Assembly (NCBI GenBank): GCA_946413245.1
Contig: CAMKJS010000014.1
Location: 1 to 53,092, forward strand
From: an uncultured Clostridia bacterium
GTDB taxonomy: Bacteria; Bacillota; Clostridia; Christensenellales; Aristaeellaceae
DNA: 53,092 bases
Direction of reading: 5' to 3'
Every line of letters starts with the position of its first letter. Positions within the stretch are counted from its first letter, which is position 1. A program made the translations under genes and the position numbers. Shown piece after piece: positions 26,519 to 35,007 of this stretch. Under the pieces are notes generated by a model. That model was given only the letters and a program-made list of their open reading frames with translations, was not told the origin of the DNA and did not search any database.

Positions 26519-27406
26519 TTATTCCGGGTCATTCGTCTCAGGATTCTCATGATGAAGGGAACCGTACATTTCGTTGTAATTCTCAGCCAGCTGCCGGAAT
26601 TCTCTTGATCCGTCCAGTGGGATCGCCTGCTTGTTCCGGATGCTTTCGGAAGCCCGGATCAGCGGAATCGTGCTGAGCCGCGCGGTCAGCCAGATCAGAA
26701 AAACAAGCACCGCGGTCAGGCAGATCACCACAATCCTTGCCGCGGAAAGCTCCTGCATCATTCGGGCCGACGTATCCTGACGGGTTGAGGCCATCTGCCT
26801 GTCCAGCAATTCCAGATCGTTTTTCAGCCTGGAGCGGATAATCTCCTTGCTGGCGTAATACTCTTTCCCCGTCACCATCTCCCTGGCCTTATCCATTTTC
26901 ATCTCCGCTGAAAGGAAGACGTCCTCCTCCTTCAGTTCGATGGCCTTCAGCGTTTCCGGATACTCCCGGATTTCCAGCGCCTCGGCTGTCAGCTTCATCG
27001 CGTAATACTCCCGGTACATCAGCGCCGTCGATTCGTCCATCGCTTCCTGCAGCTGCTGAACCAGGGTCTGTTCTGCTTCGTTTTCCGACATGGCCGCGAT
27101 CGCGTTTTCGCGCCGTCTGGAAACAAGGGCTTCCTCAAAATAATTATCCAGATATTTCGCGTCGCCTTCCGACGTAAACCGCTGCGCCATTTCCGTCAGA
27201 TAGTCGGAAGCCTCCATCAGGTCGTGCGCGGCCTTCTGGCGTACAATATAGTTCTCTGTTTCCCTGGACAGGGTTGAAAAAACATTGGAGGACTGATAGG
27301 TTGACAAAACCAGCAGGCCCGCAATGACCGCGACGCAAAGGATCATGACCAGATGAATCAACCGGATGGAAATTCCTTTTTTCTGTTTCCTGCCCGTTTC
27401 CGACAT
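26519..27406 (-). CDS. Two-TM four-helix sensor with HAMP-like end and no output domain
   Basis: 295 residues. A first membrane helix at about 16-36 precedes an extracytoplasmic helical domain of about 170 residues (ASDYLTEMAQRF, KYLDNYFEEALVSRRRENAI), like the sensor part of many clostridial diguanylate cyclases. A second helix at about 225-245 (IVVICLTAVLVFLIW) precedes a HAMP-like segment (LIRASESIRN, REFRQLAENYNEMY). The protein then stops after about 12 polar residues, where GGDEF or kinase domains normally begin. No remnant of an output domain fits the 24-base gap before the next gene, so the truncation looks stable. AAGGAG precedes the ATG. Confidence 0.75.
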   Translation of the reverse strand: MSETGRKQKKGISIRLIHLVMILCVAVIAGLLVLSTYQSSNVFSTLSRETENYIVRQKAAHDLMEASDYLTEMAQRFTSEGDAKYLDNYFEEALVSRRRENAIAAMSENEAEQTLVQQLQEAMDESTALMYREYYAMKLTAEALEIREYPETLKAIELKEEDVFLSAEMKMDKAREMVTGKEYYASKEIIRSRLKNDLELLDRQMASTRQDTSARMMQELSAARIVVICLTAVLVFLIWLTARLSTIPLIRASESIRNKQAIPLDGSREFRQLAENYNEMYGSLHHENPETNDPE

Positions 27407-27429
27407 AACTGTTCTCCTTGTTCTGCCTG

Positions 27430-29520
27430 TTATTTTCCGACTTGTTCCGAGAACGCTCCGCCGAAGACCTCGCAGGTCGGCCGTGCGCTGGTTTTCCCGT
27501 CATACTTTCCGATCTTGTTCAGCTGACGCCCCATAAAGATCACCACGCAGGTCTGTCCGCCGTCCAGATTGCAGCATTCCCGCACGCCGGCCGCCATCGC
27601 AAGCAGCGCTCCCTGCGGCATCGTTACCCCTTCGGAACGGCTCCCCAGCCGGCCTTCGCACATGATATCCACATAATGCCCCGGTTCCACCATACCGAAG
27701 GAGTGTCGCGGATTCTTTGCCTTGGACTTGGTGGCGTCCATCACCCACTCGCTCAGCTTTCCGTCCCGTATCAGATAAGGTCCGAAGGAAAACACCATAT
27801 ACGCGTTCCGGTCCAGGTAATCCTGCGCGCTGAGCTCAAAACTGTGATGAACGTCCACCGTCCCGTCCCGGTAAAACGCCAGGGTGTCCAGGTTCGGGAA
27901 AAACTTTTCCTCGTCATAATCGTAGCGGGTGTCATAATAGACCTCGCCGTTCCGGATCTCGATCCCCACCGGATGCCCGTTCTTGGCGCCGATCCGGTAA
28001 TTGTAATAATCTCCGTTGGCCGCGAAAACCAGCTTATGCTGTTTCGCGGTTTCCGCGGCGTCCGCCCGGGCCTTGCTCCGCTTTTCCGCGTTGACTTCGT
28101 AATTGCCGATCAGTTCGCCCGCTTCCACGTCGCACCACAGGTTCGTTTCAAACCAGGTCAGCGGCAGCGCGCCGTCAAATTTCCGTTCAATGATGATTTT
28201 CCAGCCGGTGTTGACATAAATATAGATTCCGCCCGCGTCATCCGAGTAAACGAATTCTCCTTCGTCCAGGAACCCTTTTTCGTTCAGGGTCGGCAGGAGC
28301 TCCGCGATTTCCCTGTCACGGCCTGTTTCCGGCTGTGCACCAGCCGGCGTCAGGCGCTCCGCGGGAATATTCTCCAGAAAATCGTCCCGCTGCACGTCCT
28401 CGCCTACCAGGCTCCTGTACAGGCCGAAGGAGTTGCTGGGATATTCCTTTCCGGTGCCGAACACCGTCAGCTCGGAGGTGTCCTGCGTTTTATAGTACAG
28501 GTTCGCGTAATAGGCGGCGCCGATGGCGTTCATTCCGCTCCGCAGCGGCGTTTCCCAGTCCGGTTCCGTCCGGTTGTCCCCGTACAGATGAAGATACAGC
28601 TTCTGAGCCTGCCAGGCGCCGTATGCTTCCGCAGACGCTGTGTCGTACGATTCGTCCGCGGCCAGATCGAAGCAGCTCTTGCAGGCTTCCGCGGTCATCA
28701 TCCGCTGGCCGTTTTTTCCCTCGCCGTTTTCGTCCAGCGTCACGATCACTTCCGGCTTGCAGCGGCGGATGGCTTCCGTCAGGAAAGCCTGCACCTTGTC
28801 CTGCCCCAGCTTTTTAAAGGCGGCTTTCGCGTCCTTGGCCTTGCCGAGCTCGAAGCTCCCGATAATCGGATAACTCCTGTATCCCATGGACCACAGACTG
28901 TTCAGGAATTCGCTGCGCCGGCTCGGGTTTCCGTAGGTCAGCGTCACCACAGCCGCGCTGTGGCCACGGTCCGTGTACACCGGGATGGCGCCGCCCAGAT
29001 AGATAGCTTCTTCGTTCGGATGCGCCACCACAAACATCAGGTCGGTTTTCTCCGGCGTTTCCTCCCAACGCTGCACCCAGTCCGGCACGGTTCCCTCGCC
29101 GAACACGGCAATCTCGTTGAAGCCGATCACCGTTTTCGCATCCAGATCCGTATACACACGGATCGACGTGGCTCCGTTCAGTTCATAATAGGCATGCAGA
29201 AACTCCGGGTGACCTTCCTGAACCGTTTCCCATCCGGAGCCGTTATCCACCTGAATCACGTAGTGCCCGGGCATGGTCCGGAAGCAAAGATACAGTCCGT
29301 AAGCCGGTTCTTTGGTTTTGACGGACACCCATGGATTCTTTTCCTTCTTGCTTTCCCAGAAGGTGGTGCATTTCCGATCCGTCACATTCTTGGCGGACGC
29401 GGCGCTGCTCATACTGATCACGCAGTTTTCCGTCAGATCCGCTGCCTGCCCGGCCAGCGCCGTTCCGGCCAGCGCTGTCAACAGCAGCGCCAGGGCACAG
29501 CAGATCAGATACTTTTTCAT
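27430..29520 (-). CDS. Exported discoidin / degenerate PIG-L / phosphodiester glycosidase fusion
   Basis: 696 residues. A signal peptide (about 1-28) is followed by a discoidin-like domain (about 30-145, ending ...IGFNEIAVFG), a PIG-L-like domain (about 150-360) and a C-terminal NAGPA/phosphodiester-glycosidase domain (about 490-690: AANGDYYNYRIG, FGPYLIRDGK, NPRHSFGMV, CNLDGGQTCVVIFMG). Compared with the intact paralogue downstream of deoB, the PIG-L zinc site is lost: AHPDDE is AHPNEE (Asn169, Glu170) and HGQH is NGQR (Asn270, Arg273). So the deacetylase part should be catalytically dead and may serve binding. NAGPA domains cleave GlcNAc-phosphodiesters or similar bonds; the substrate here is unknown. 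Confidence 0.82.
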   Translation of the reverse strand: MKKYLICCALALLLTALAGTALAGQAADLTENCVISMSSAASAKNVTDRKCTTFWESKKEKNPWVSVKTKEPAYGLYLCFRTMPGHYVIQVDNGSGWETVQEGHPEFLHAYYELNGATSIRVYTDLDAKTVIGFNEIAVFGEGTVPDWVQRWEETPEKTDLMFVVAHPNEEAIYLGGAIPVYTDRGHSAAVVTLTYGNPSRRSEFLNSLWSMGYRSYPIIGSFELGKAKDAKAAFKKLGQDKVQAFLTEAIRRCKPEVIVTLDENGEGKNGQRMMTAEACKSCFDLAADESYDTASAEAYGAWQAQKLYLHLYGDNRTEPDWETPLRSGMNAIGAAYYANLYYKTQDTSELTVFGTGKEYPSNSFGLYRSLVGEDVQRDDFLENIPAERLTPAGAQPETGRDREIAELLPTLNEKGFLDEGEFVYSDDAGGIYIYVNTGWKIIIERKFDGALPLTWFETNLWCDVEAGELIGNYEVNAEKRSKARADAAETAKQHKLVFAANGDYYNYRIGAKNGHPVGIEIRNGEVYYDTRYDYDEEKFFPNLDTLAFYRDGTVDVHHSFELSAQDYLDRNAYMVFSFGPYLIRDGKLSEWVMDATKSKAKNPRHSFGMVEPGHYVDIMCEGRLGSRSEGVTMPQGALLAMAAGVRECCNLDGGQTCVVIFMGRQLNKIGKYDGKTSARPTCEVFGGAFSEQVGK

Positions 29521-29535
29521 ACCGAATCCCTTCTT

Positions 29536-30804
29536 TCATTCCTGCCCGGACTGTCCCGGAATGTTTTCCAGAAAATCGTCATGCTTCACGTCCGGCCCGA
29601 CTTCCGTACGGTACAGCCCGAACTTTGTATTCGGAAACAGCTCCCCGCCGGTTTCCCGCACGGAAAAGATATAGCGCTTTCCGCGCATCTTGAACCCGGC
29701 GTTCTGCTGTGTCAGATGCAGGGCGTAAGCCTCTTCCGCCAGCTCGGTCGCGGTCTTCCCGCCCATGGAAGCCAAGGGCTGCTCCCAGTTGAAATTCGTC
29801 TGGTAGCTTTCCTCTCCCCACAGATGCAGATACAGTTTTTTCACCTGCCAGGTTCCCCAGGCCGCTGCCGATTCCGGATACTGCTCCGGATCCGCCGCCA
29901 GGTCATAGCAGTGGGTGGCGCAGTCCGCCGCCATCTTGTGCTGGCCGTGGCCGTATTCCCCGTTCATATCATGGGTTACCACCACTTCGGGTTTCACCTG
30001 GCGGAACAGCCCCGTCATCCATTCCTCCAGCGCTTTCCGCCTGCCCCGAACCAGTTCGTAGGCATCCTCCGCGGTTCTGGAATATACGTCCCGGAAGCCC
30101 CCGAACACCGGATAATGCCGTACACCCATCGTCCAGAGTCCGTTCAGCGCTTCGCTCCGCCGGGTAGTGTTGCTGTAGCACAGATAAGCCACCACGACCC
30201 GTTTCTGCAGCTCCGCTGTGTACGTCGCAATGGCTCCGCCCATGAACAGCAGCTCGTCGTCCGGATGCGCCGCCAGAAAAAGGATATCCGCCTTTTCCTC
30301 CGTGGGCTCCCACCGCTGAACCCAGGCAGGCGGTTCTCCTTTTCCGAAGACGAACACCTCGTTGAAGCCCAGCGTACTCTTTCCGTCCTTCGGCACGAAG
30401 ATCCGCACGCTGGTCAGTCCGTCCACTGAGCAGAACACATGATGGTATCGTGTGTCCCCTTCCGCCACCGTCTTCCATGGATTGTCGGCGTCGCCGGTAT
30501 CGTCCCGTGTCTGGATTTCATAGCTTTCCGGCATGGTGCGGAAGCACAGGTACAGGCCGTAAATCGGCGTCTCGGAGTAAATGGTCACATAGGGATGTTT
30601 CGTCTTTTCGATCTCCCAGTAGCTGCGGTAATCCCCGTCCGTCATCCGGTGCAGCCGCGCCGCACCGGAGCTGCTTTTGAATTCGCAGCTGCCGGTCAGA
30701 TTCTCCGCCTCGCCGTTTCCCTCCGCTGCCGCGCTGAAAACCACGCAGCACAGCAGCGCCAGCAGCAGAATCAGTCCCGGCACACAACCCACGTTTCTCT
30801 TCAT
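29536..30804 (-). CDS. Exported discoidin / PIG-L family deacetylase
   Basis: 422 residues from ATG 30804 (MKRNVGCVPGLILLLALL signal peptide; GGAA upstream, weak). An earlier in-frame ATG (30864) lies inside deoB and would bury the signal peptide. A discoidin-like domain (about 40-160, GLYLCFRTMPE, STLGFNEVFVFG) is followed by a PIG-L domain with an intact metal site: AHPDDE (His180, Asp182, Asp183) and HGQH (His286, His289). PIG-L enzymes deacetylate N-acetylglucosamine-containing molecules. Being exported, it may act on wall or host glycans. It is followed by a longer paralogue after 15 bases, a clear tandem duplication sharing WVQRWE and AIxxYT. Confidence 0.85.
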   Translation of the reverse strand: MKRNVGCVPGLILLLALLCCVVFSAAAEGNGEAENLTGSCEFKSSSGAARLHRMTDGDYRSYWEIEKTKHPYVTIYSETPIYGLYLCFRTMPESYEIQTRDDTGDADNPWKTVAEGDTRYHHVFCSVDGLTSVRIFVPKDGKSTLGFNEVFVFGKGEPPAWVQRWEPTEEKADILFLAAHPDDELLFMGGAIATYTAELQKRVVVAYLCYSNTTRRSEALNGLWTMGVRHYPVFGGFRDVYSRTAEDAYELVRGRRKALEEWMTGLFRQVKPEVVVTHDMNGEYGHGQHKMAADCATHCYDLAADPEQYPESAAAWGTWQVKKLYLHLWGEESYQTNFNWEQPLASMGGKTATELAEEAYALHLTQQNAGFKMRGKRYIFSVRETGGELFPNTKFGLYRTEVGPDVKHDDFLENIPGQSGQE

Positions 30805-30826
30805 GTTCCAGCCATCTTTCCTGTCT

Positions 30827-31990
30827 TTATCCGCGCAGCAGTCCCGCAAAGGATTCCGCGTCAAACCTTTCCGGAAGGCCCAGCCACTCCGCGCAGGTTG
30901 CCGCGATATCCGCGTAGGTGGACCGGGTTCCCAGATCCACCGCCTTTTTCATACCCGGCGTCCAGGCCAGGATCGGCACCATCTCCCGGGAATGATCGGT
31001 AGAAACGTCGCAGGGATCGCAGCCATGGTCCGCCGTGATGATCATCAGCTCCCCGTCCCGCATCCGACTCATCATTTCCGGCAATCTCGCGTCAAACTCC
31101 TCCAGTGCCTTCGCAAAGCCCATGGGATCGTTCCGGTGGCCGTATACGGAGTCCGTATCCACCAGGTTGGTAAAACACAGTCCCTCAAAGTCCGTATCCA
31201 TGATCCGGATCAGGCTGTCCATGCAGGCCGGGTTTCCGGCGGCGTGGTCGCTCTTCGTCAGTCCTTCATGGGCAAAGATATCCTCGATTTTCCCCACGCC
31301 GATACTTTCCATACCGGCTTCCTTTACAACCTGCGGCAGGGTTCTCCCGCAGGGAGGCATGGAAAAATCCCGGCGGCGGCCGGTCCGTTTGAAGTTCCCT
31401 GCCCTGTCGCCGATAAAGGGGCGCGCGATGACCCGGCCCACTCCCAGGGGACCCTGCAGCATATCCCGGGCAATCCGGCAGAATTCGTACAGCTGTTCCG
31501 GCGGAAACAGTTCCTCATGGCACGCGATCTGGAAAACGCTGTCCCCGCTGGTATAGACGATGGGCGTTTTGTTTCTCAGATGTTTCTCCCCCAGCTCGTC
31601 CAGAATCGCGGTTCCGGAAGCCGGTTTGTTCCCGATGCAGCGGAAGCCGATAGCTTTTTCGTAGCGTTCCATGAATTCCGCCGGGAATCCTTCCGGGAAA
31701 GTCGGAAACGCCTGCTTCACGCGTACCCCGGCCATTTCCCAGTGACCGCTGGTCGTATCCTTTCCGGCGCTGACCTCGATGGCCCGGCCGTACGCGCCGG
31801 CGATCCTCTCCGGCTCCGGATATCCGGTATCCGGAATCCGGCTCAGTCCCAGCGCCGCCATGTTCGGCAGATTCGGAAGAGCCGCAGCGATCACATGGCC
31901 CAGGGTGTTCGCACCCAGGTCTCCGTATTCCGCCGCGTCCGGCGCGTTCCCGGCACCGACGGCATCCAGCACTGTCAGGAAAACTCTCAT
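30827..31990 (-). CDS. deoB: Phosphopentomutase
   Basis: 387 residues, normal length. An alkaline-phosphatase-like metalloenzyme that interconverts ribose (or deoxyribose) 1- and 5-phosphate in nucleoside breakdown. Landmarks are FLTVLDAVGAG (first metal Asp), the phosphorylated Thr in SAGKDTTSGHWEMAG, IGNKPASGTAI, TNLVDTDSVYGHRNDP and MIITADHGCDPCDVSTDHSREMVP. AAAGGAGG precedes the ATG, which directly follows the rimI stop (TAAATG). The last gene of this run encodes a BMP protein, a family that usually binds nucleosides; the link is suggestive only. Confidence 0.96.
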   Translation of the reverse strand: MRVFLTVLDAVGAGNAPDAAEYGDLGANTLGHVIAAALPNLPNMAALGLSRIPDTGYPEPERIAGAYGRAIEVSAGKDTTSGHWEMAGVRVKQAFPTFPEGFPAEFMERYEKAIGFRCIGNKPASGTAILDELGEKHLRNKTPIVYTSGDSVFQIACHEELFPPEQLYEFCRIARDMLQGPLGVGRVIARPFIGDRAGNFKRTGRRRDFSMPPCGRTLPQVVKEAGMESIGVGKIEDIFAHEGLTKSDHAAGNPACMDSLIRIMDTDFEGLCFTNLVDTDSVYGHRNDPMGFAKALEEFDARLPEMMSRMRDGELMIITADHGCDPCDVSTDHSREMVPILAWTPGMKKAVDLGTRSTYADIAATCAEWLGLPERFDAESFAGLLRG

Positions 31991-32506
31991 TTATAATTCC
32001 TCCTTTGTCCCGGTCTCCGTGATGGTCTCTTCCTCCGTGAAATCCGGATCTGCCGGGGGCATATGATCGCACACCATCAGGTATGCGTCTTCCCCGTTGT
32101 CTTCATAATAGCGTTTACGCTTTCCCACATTCAGAAATCCGAGGCTTTTGTACAGGTTCTGCGCCCGGAGATTGCTGACCCGCACCTCCAGGGTCGCGTA
32201 GCAGGCGCCGAGGTTGGACAGGTACTGCAGCAGCTGCTCCGTCAGCCGCCGGCCGGTTCCCCGGCCCCGCTGTTCCTCCGCCACCGCGATATTGGTAATA
32301 TGGCTTTCGTCCAGAATAATCCAGGCGCCGGCATAGCCGATCACGTTCCCGTCCTCTTCCGCCACCAGATAGCGCGCCGCCACGTTGCGTTCCAGCTCGT
32401 GCCGGAAGCTCTCCTCGCTCCAGGGCCGTGCGAAGGTCCGTGCCTCGATGGCCGCCACCGCACGTACGTCCTCCGGGCGCATGCGGCGGATCACAACATC
32501 ACCCAT
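31991..32506 (-). CDS. rimI: Ribosomal-protein-alanine N-acetyltransferase RimI (GNAT)
   Basis: 171 residues from ATG 32506 (GGAGG 9 bases upstream; the conserved start is MGDVVIRRMRPEDV). A GNAT fold with the acetyl-CoA loop AVAEEQRGRGTGRRL and C-terminal LEVRVSNLRAQNLYKSLGF, the RimI pattern, plus an acidic tail. RimI acetylates the N-terminus of ribosomal protein S18 and related targets. It overlaps tsaB by 8 bases; tsaE-tsaB-rimI is a conserved cluster in Bacillota. Confidence 0.93.
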   Translation of the reverse strand: MGDVVIRRMRPEDVRAVAAIEARTFARPWSEESFRHELERNVAARYLVAEEDGNVIGYAGAWIILDESHITNIAVAEEQRGRGTGRRLTEQLLQYLSNLGACYATLEVRVSNLRAQNLYKSLGFLNVGKRKRYYEDNGEDAYLMVCDHMPPADPDFTEEETITETGTKEEL

Positions 32507-33191
32507 GCGCCATGGCCTCCAGCAGTTTTTTGTTTTTCTGGGCATTCGGGGGCCGAAGGTAGGAAGCCTCCAGCCCGAGATAATCGGTAAGCTTCCCCTT
32601 CTCCAGCGCCAGCGCGCCGGCCGCCGCCGGGCGGAGAAAGCATCGGTCCGCGGGAGCAAAGAAAGCCGCGTCCCCAAGAATGGTGCGGATCGCTTGCCGG
32701 TGCACGGCCACGCCGTCCCCGGTAAACAGAAACCGCCCGCCCAGGACTCTGACCGAGGCCAGATAATCCTCCAGCTTCATCGGCGCGTTTTCCCGCACCC
32801 GTTCCCCGCCGCGGAAAGCGGCGCCGTACACCTGTCCTGCCCGGGCGTCCTGAATCGGACAGACGATCCCGTCAAACGCCCCGGCGGATCGGCTCAGGGC
32901 TTCCAGCGCGTCCACCGGAATGCAGGGCAGGCCGGCCCCGTGCGCCAGGCCTTTGGCGGTCGCCACGCCGATCCGTACGCCCGTAAAGCTTCCGGGGCCG
33001 GTGACCGCGGCCACGGCGTCCATTTCCTTCAGGGTTTTGCCCGCGGCGTTCAGCACCGCTTCCACCATGGGCATCAGATTCACGGAATGCGTATTCCGGT
33101 TCTGAGCCGTCCACTCGCTGTATACTTTTTCCATGTCCATCACCGCCGTGCCGCAGACCGGCCCGGAGGTATCGATTACCAGCAGTGTCAT
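32499..33191 (-). CDS. tsaB: tRNA threonylcarbamoyladenosine biosynthesis protein TsaB
   Basis: 230 residues from ATG 33191, overlapping the tsaE stop (ATGA). The ASKHA-fold N-terminus is MTLLVIDTSGPVCGTAVMD and the family segment is AAVTGPGSFTGVRIGVATAKGLA. TsaB binds TsaD and TsaE to make t6A at position 37 of tRNAs decoding ANN codons. TsaD is not in this window. The C-terminus overlaps rimI. Confidence 0.95.
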   Translation of the reverse strand: MTLLVIDTSGPVCGTAVMDMEKVYSEWTAQNRNTHSVNLMPMVEAVLNAAGKTLKEMDAVAAVTGPGSFTGVRIGVATAKGLAHGAGLPCIPVDALEALSRSAGAFDGIVCPIQDARAGQVYGAAFRGGERVRENAPMKLEDYLASVRVLGGRFLFTGDGVAVHRQAIRTILGDAAFFAPADRCFLRPAAAGALALEKGKLTDYLGLEASYLRPPNAQKNKKLLEAMAHG

Positions 33192-33646
33192 GATTGTTTT
33201 TGCTCCGTCGTCCATCCCGGAATCTCCCGGAAGCAGCCAAGGCGGGCCGCTTCGATCTCCCTTGTTTCTTCTCCTGTCGGCCGGATCCGGATCTCCAGGG
33301 CTGTCTCCGGCACGGCTTCCTCACATTGTTCCGGCCATTCCACCACCGCGACGCCATCGCCGGTCAGGTACTCGTCCATACCCAGCTCGTACAGTTCTTC
33401 CGCGCTTTCCAGGCGGTACCAGTCAAAATGGTACAGCGGAATCCGTCCGCTTTCATACACGTTCAGGATGGTAAAACTTGGGCTGGTCACAGTTTCCGTC
33501 ACACCCAGCCCCCGGGCGATGCCCCTGGTCAGTTCGCTCTTTCCGGCTCCCAGCGTACCCCGCAGCAGGATCACGTCTCCCGGCCGCAGCGCCTGCGCCA
33601 GGTTTTCTCCCATTCTGCGGGTTTCCTCCGCGCTTCCCGAGATCAT
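33188..33646 (-). CDS. tsaE: tRNA threonylcarbamoyladenosine biosynthesis ATPase TsaE
   Basis: 152 residues. The P-loop reads LRGTLGAGKSELTRGIARGL, and TSPSFTILNVYESG with YHFDWYRLES are the TsaE switch segments; VVEWPEQCEE is the conserved acidic region. It is the ATPase that cycles the TsaB-TsaD complex in t6A formation. GAGGAAAG precedes the ATG. It starts 21 bases after the galactokinase-like gene and overlaps tsaB by 4 bases. Confidence 0.96.
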   Translation of the reverse strand: MISGSAEETRRMGENLAQALRPGDVILLRGTLGAGKSELTRGIARGLGVTETVTSPSFTILNVYESGRIPLYHFDWYRLESAEELYELGMDEYLTGDGVAVVEWPEQCEEAVPETALEIRIRPTGEETREIEAARLGCFREIPGWTTEQKQS

Positions 33647-33667
33647 GTCTTTCCTCTTTTCTGCGGT

Positions 33668-34939
33668 TTACAGTTCCATCATCACGGCACCCTCCGGCCG
33701 GATATTCAGCACGGTGCAGGCCCCGGCCCCGAAGGCCCGGTCCATCGCCTCCACAAACGTCCCCACCATCTCTCTGGGAACAAAATTCAGCGTCGTTCCG
33801 GCAAAGCCGCCGCCATGCACCCGCCAGCCGCCTTTGCCGGCCAGCAGGTTTTCAGCCATGCACAGGGCCAGGCTCAGGCTCTGGTCCCGATTGTCCGCAA
33901 ACACATTCTGCAGGTACATAAAGGAACTGCGTCCGCTGGCGATAATCAGCCGCAGGAAATCCTCCAGCCGGTCCTCCTCCAGGGCGCTCACCTGCTCCGG
34001 CACCCGGTCGTTCTCCTGCACGAAATGGAATGCCCGCAGCAGCGCCCGGTCGCTGATCTTTCTCCGAAGCTCCGCGATGTTCCCGATCAGCTGCTCCGCG
34101 GTCACGTCCCGCAGCACGTCTTTCCCGAAACAGGCCGCCACTTCCTTCATTTCCTTCGGGATCGCCGCGTAATGATCCGTCAGGTCCGCGTGGGAGCCGC
34201 CGGTGGCGACCACGACCAGCGCATACCCTTTTTCAGAGAAGTCGTATTGCAGCGCCCGTACCTCGGGTTTCTCCGTGTTCCGGAAGTCCACCGTCACCAG
34301 TCCGCCGGCCGCGCTGGCCATCTGATCCAGCAGTCCGGAAGGCTTTCCGAAATATTCATTTTCCGCCCGCTTGCTGATCTGAGCCCGCAGCACGTAAGGC
34401 ATTCTGAAATCGTTATACAGCGCGTCCAGCACGCCGGTCAGCATCACTTCCAGCGCCGCGGAGCTGCTCAGGCCGCTCCCGCCCGCAACGGTGGACGTCA
34501 CCGCGGCGTCGAATCCGCCGATCCGGTACCCGGCTTCCCGCATTCCCGCCGCCACACCGCGGATCAGGGCTTTCGTGGTGCCCTCTTCCCCGGGTTGAGG
34601 CGCCGGATCGTCGATCGTCATGTCGATCGCCGGATATCCTTCGCTGTGGAAGCAAACCCGATTGTCCGCCCGGGGAGAAACCGCGCACAGGGCATCCAGG
34701 TTCACCGCCGCGGCCAGCACGCGGCCGTGGTTGTGATCCGTATGGTTTCCGCCGATTTCCGTCCGTCCCGGTGCGCTGACCAGCAGCACCTTGTCCCGCT
34801 CCCCGAAGAGCTCCTCGTGCTTCCGCAGCAGCGCCGCATAGCGCTGTTTCTGCCGCTCCAGCTGTTCCTCTCCGTACAGGGTTCTCAGTCGGTTTTCCTG
34901 CATGTCCAGTCTGGCGATTCTTTCTTCACAGCGGCTCAT
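33668..34939 (-). CDS. galK: Galactokinase-family GHMP sugar kinase
   Basis: 423 residues. All three GHMP motifs are present: APGRTEIGGNHTDHNHG (galactokinase signature variant, with TEIGGNHTD where GalK usually has NLIGEHTD), the ATP loop VAGGSGLSSSAALEV, and VHGGGFAGTTLNFV. It likely phosphorylates galactose or a close sugar at C1; no galT or galE is nearby, so the substrate is less certain than the family. An N-terminal helical extension (about 45 residues, many Glu and Arg) precedes the catalytic core. AAGGAGG is upstream. It may be cotranscribed with the solute-binding protein 68 bases upstream and with tsaE downstream. Confidence 0.8.
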   Translation of the reverse strand: MSRCEERIARLDMQENRLRTLYGEEQLERQKQRYAALLRKHEELFGERDKVLLVSAPGRTEIGGNHTDHNHGRVLAAAVNLDALCAVSPRADNRVCFHSEGYPAIDMTIDDPAPQPGEEGTTKALIRGVAAGMREAGYRIGGFDAAVTSTVAGGSGLSSSAALEVMLTGVLDALYNDFRMPYVLRAQISKRAENEYFGKPSGLLDQMASAAGGLVTVDFRNTEKPEVRALQYDFSEKGYALVVVATGGSHADLTDHYAAIPKEMKEVAACFGKDVLRDVTAEQLIGNIAELRRKISDRALLRAFHFVQENDRVPEQVSALEEDRLEDFLRLIIASGRSSFMYLQNVFADNRDQSLSLALCMAENLLAGKGGWRVHGGGFAGTTLNFVPREMVGTFVEAMDRAFGAGACTVLNIRPEGAVMMEL

Positions 34940-35007
34940 GGTGCTCCTCCTTCAGGTTCTTTTGTGCCCGCCGGTCCGGCAGGGCTCCCGGCAATCTGTC
35001 TTCGCCG

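Noticed and set aside
27418..30429. Long open frame on the + strand opposite the PIG-L genes
   Set aside because: Antisense shadow; the minus strand has signal peptides and conserved PIG-L and NAGPA motifs.
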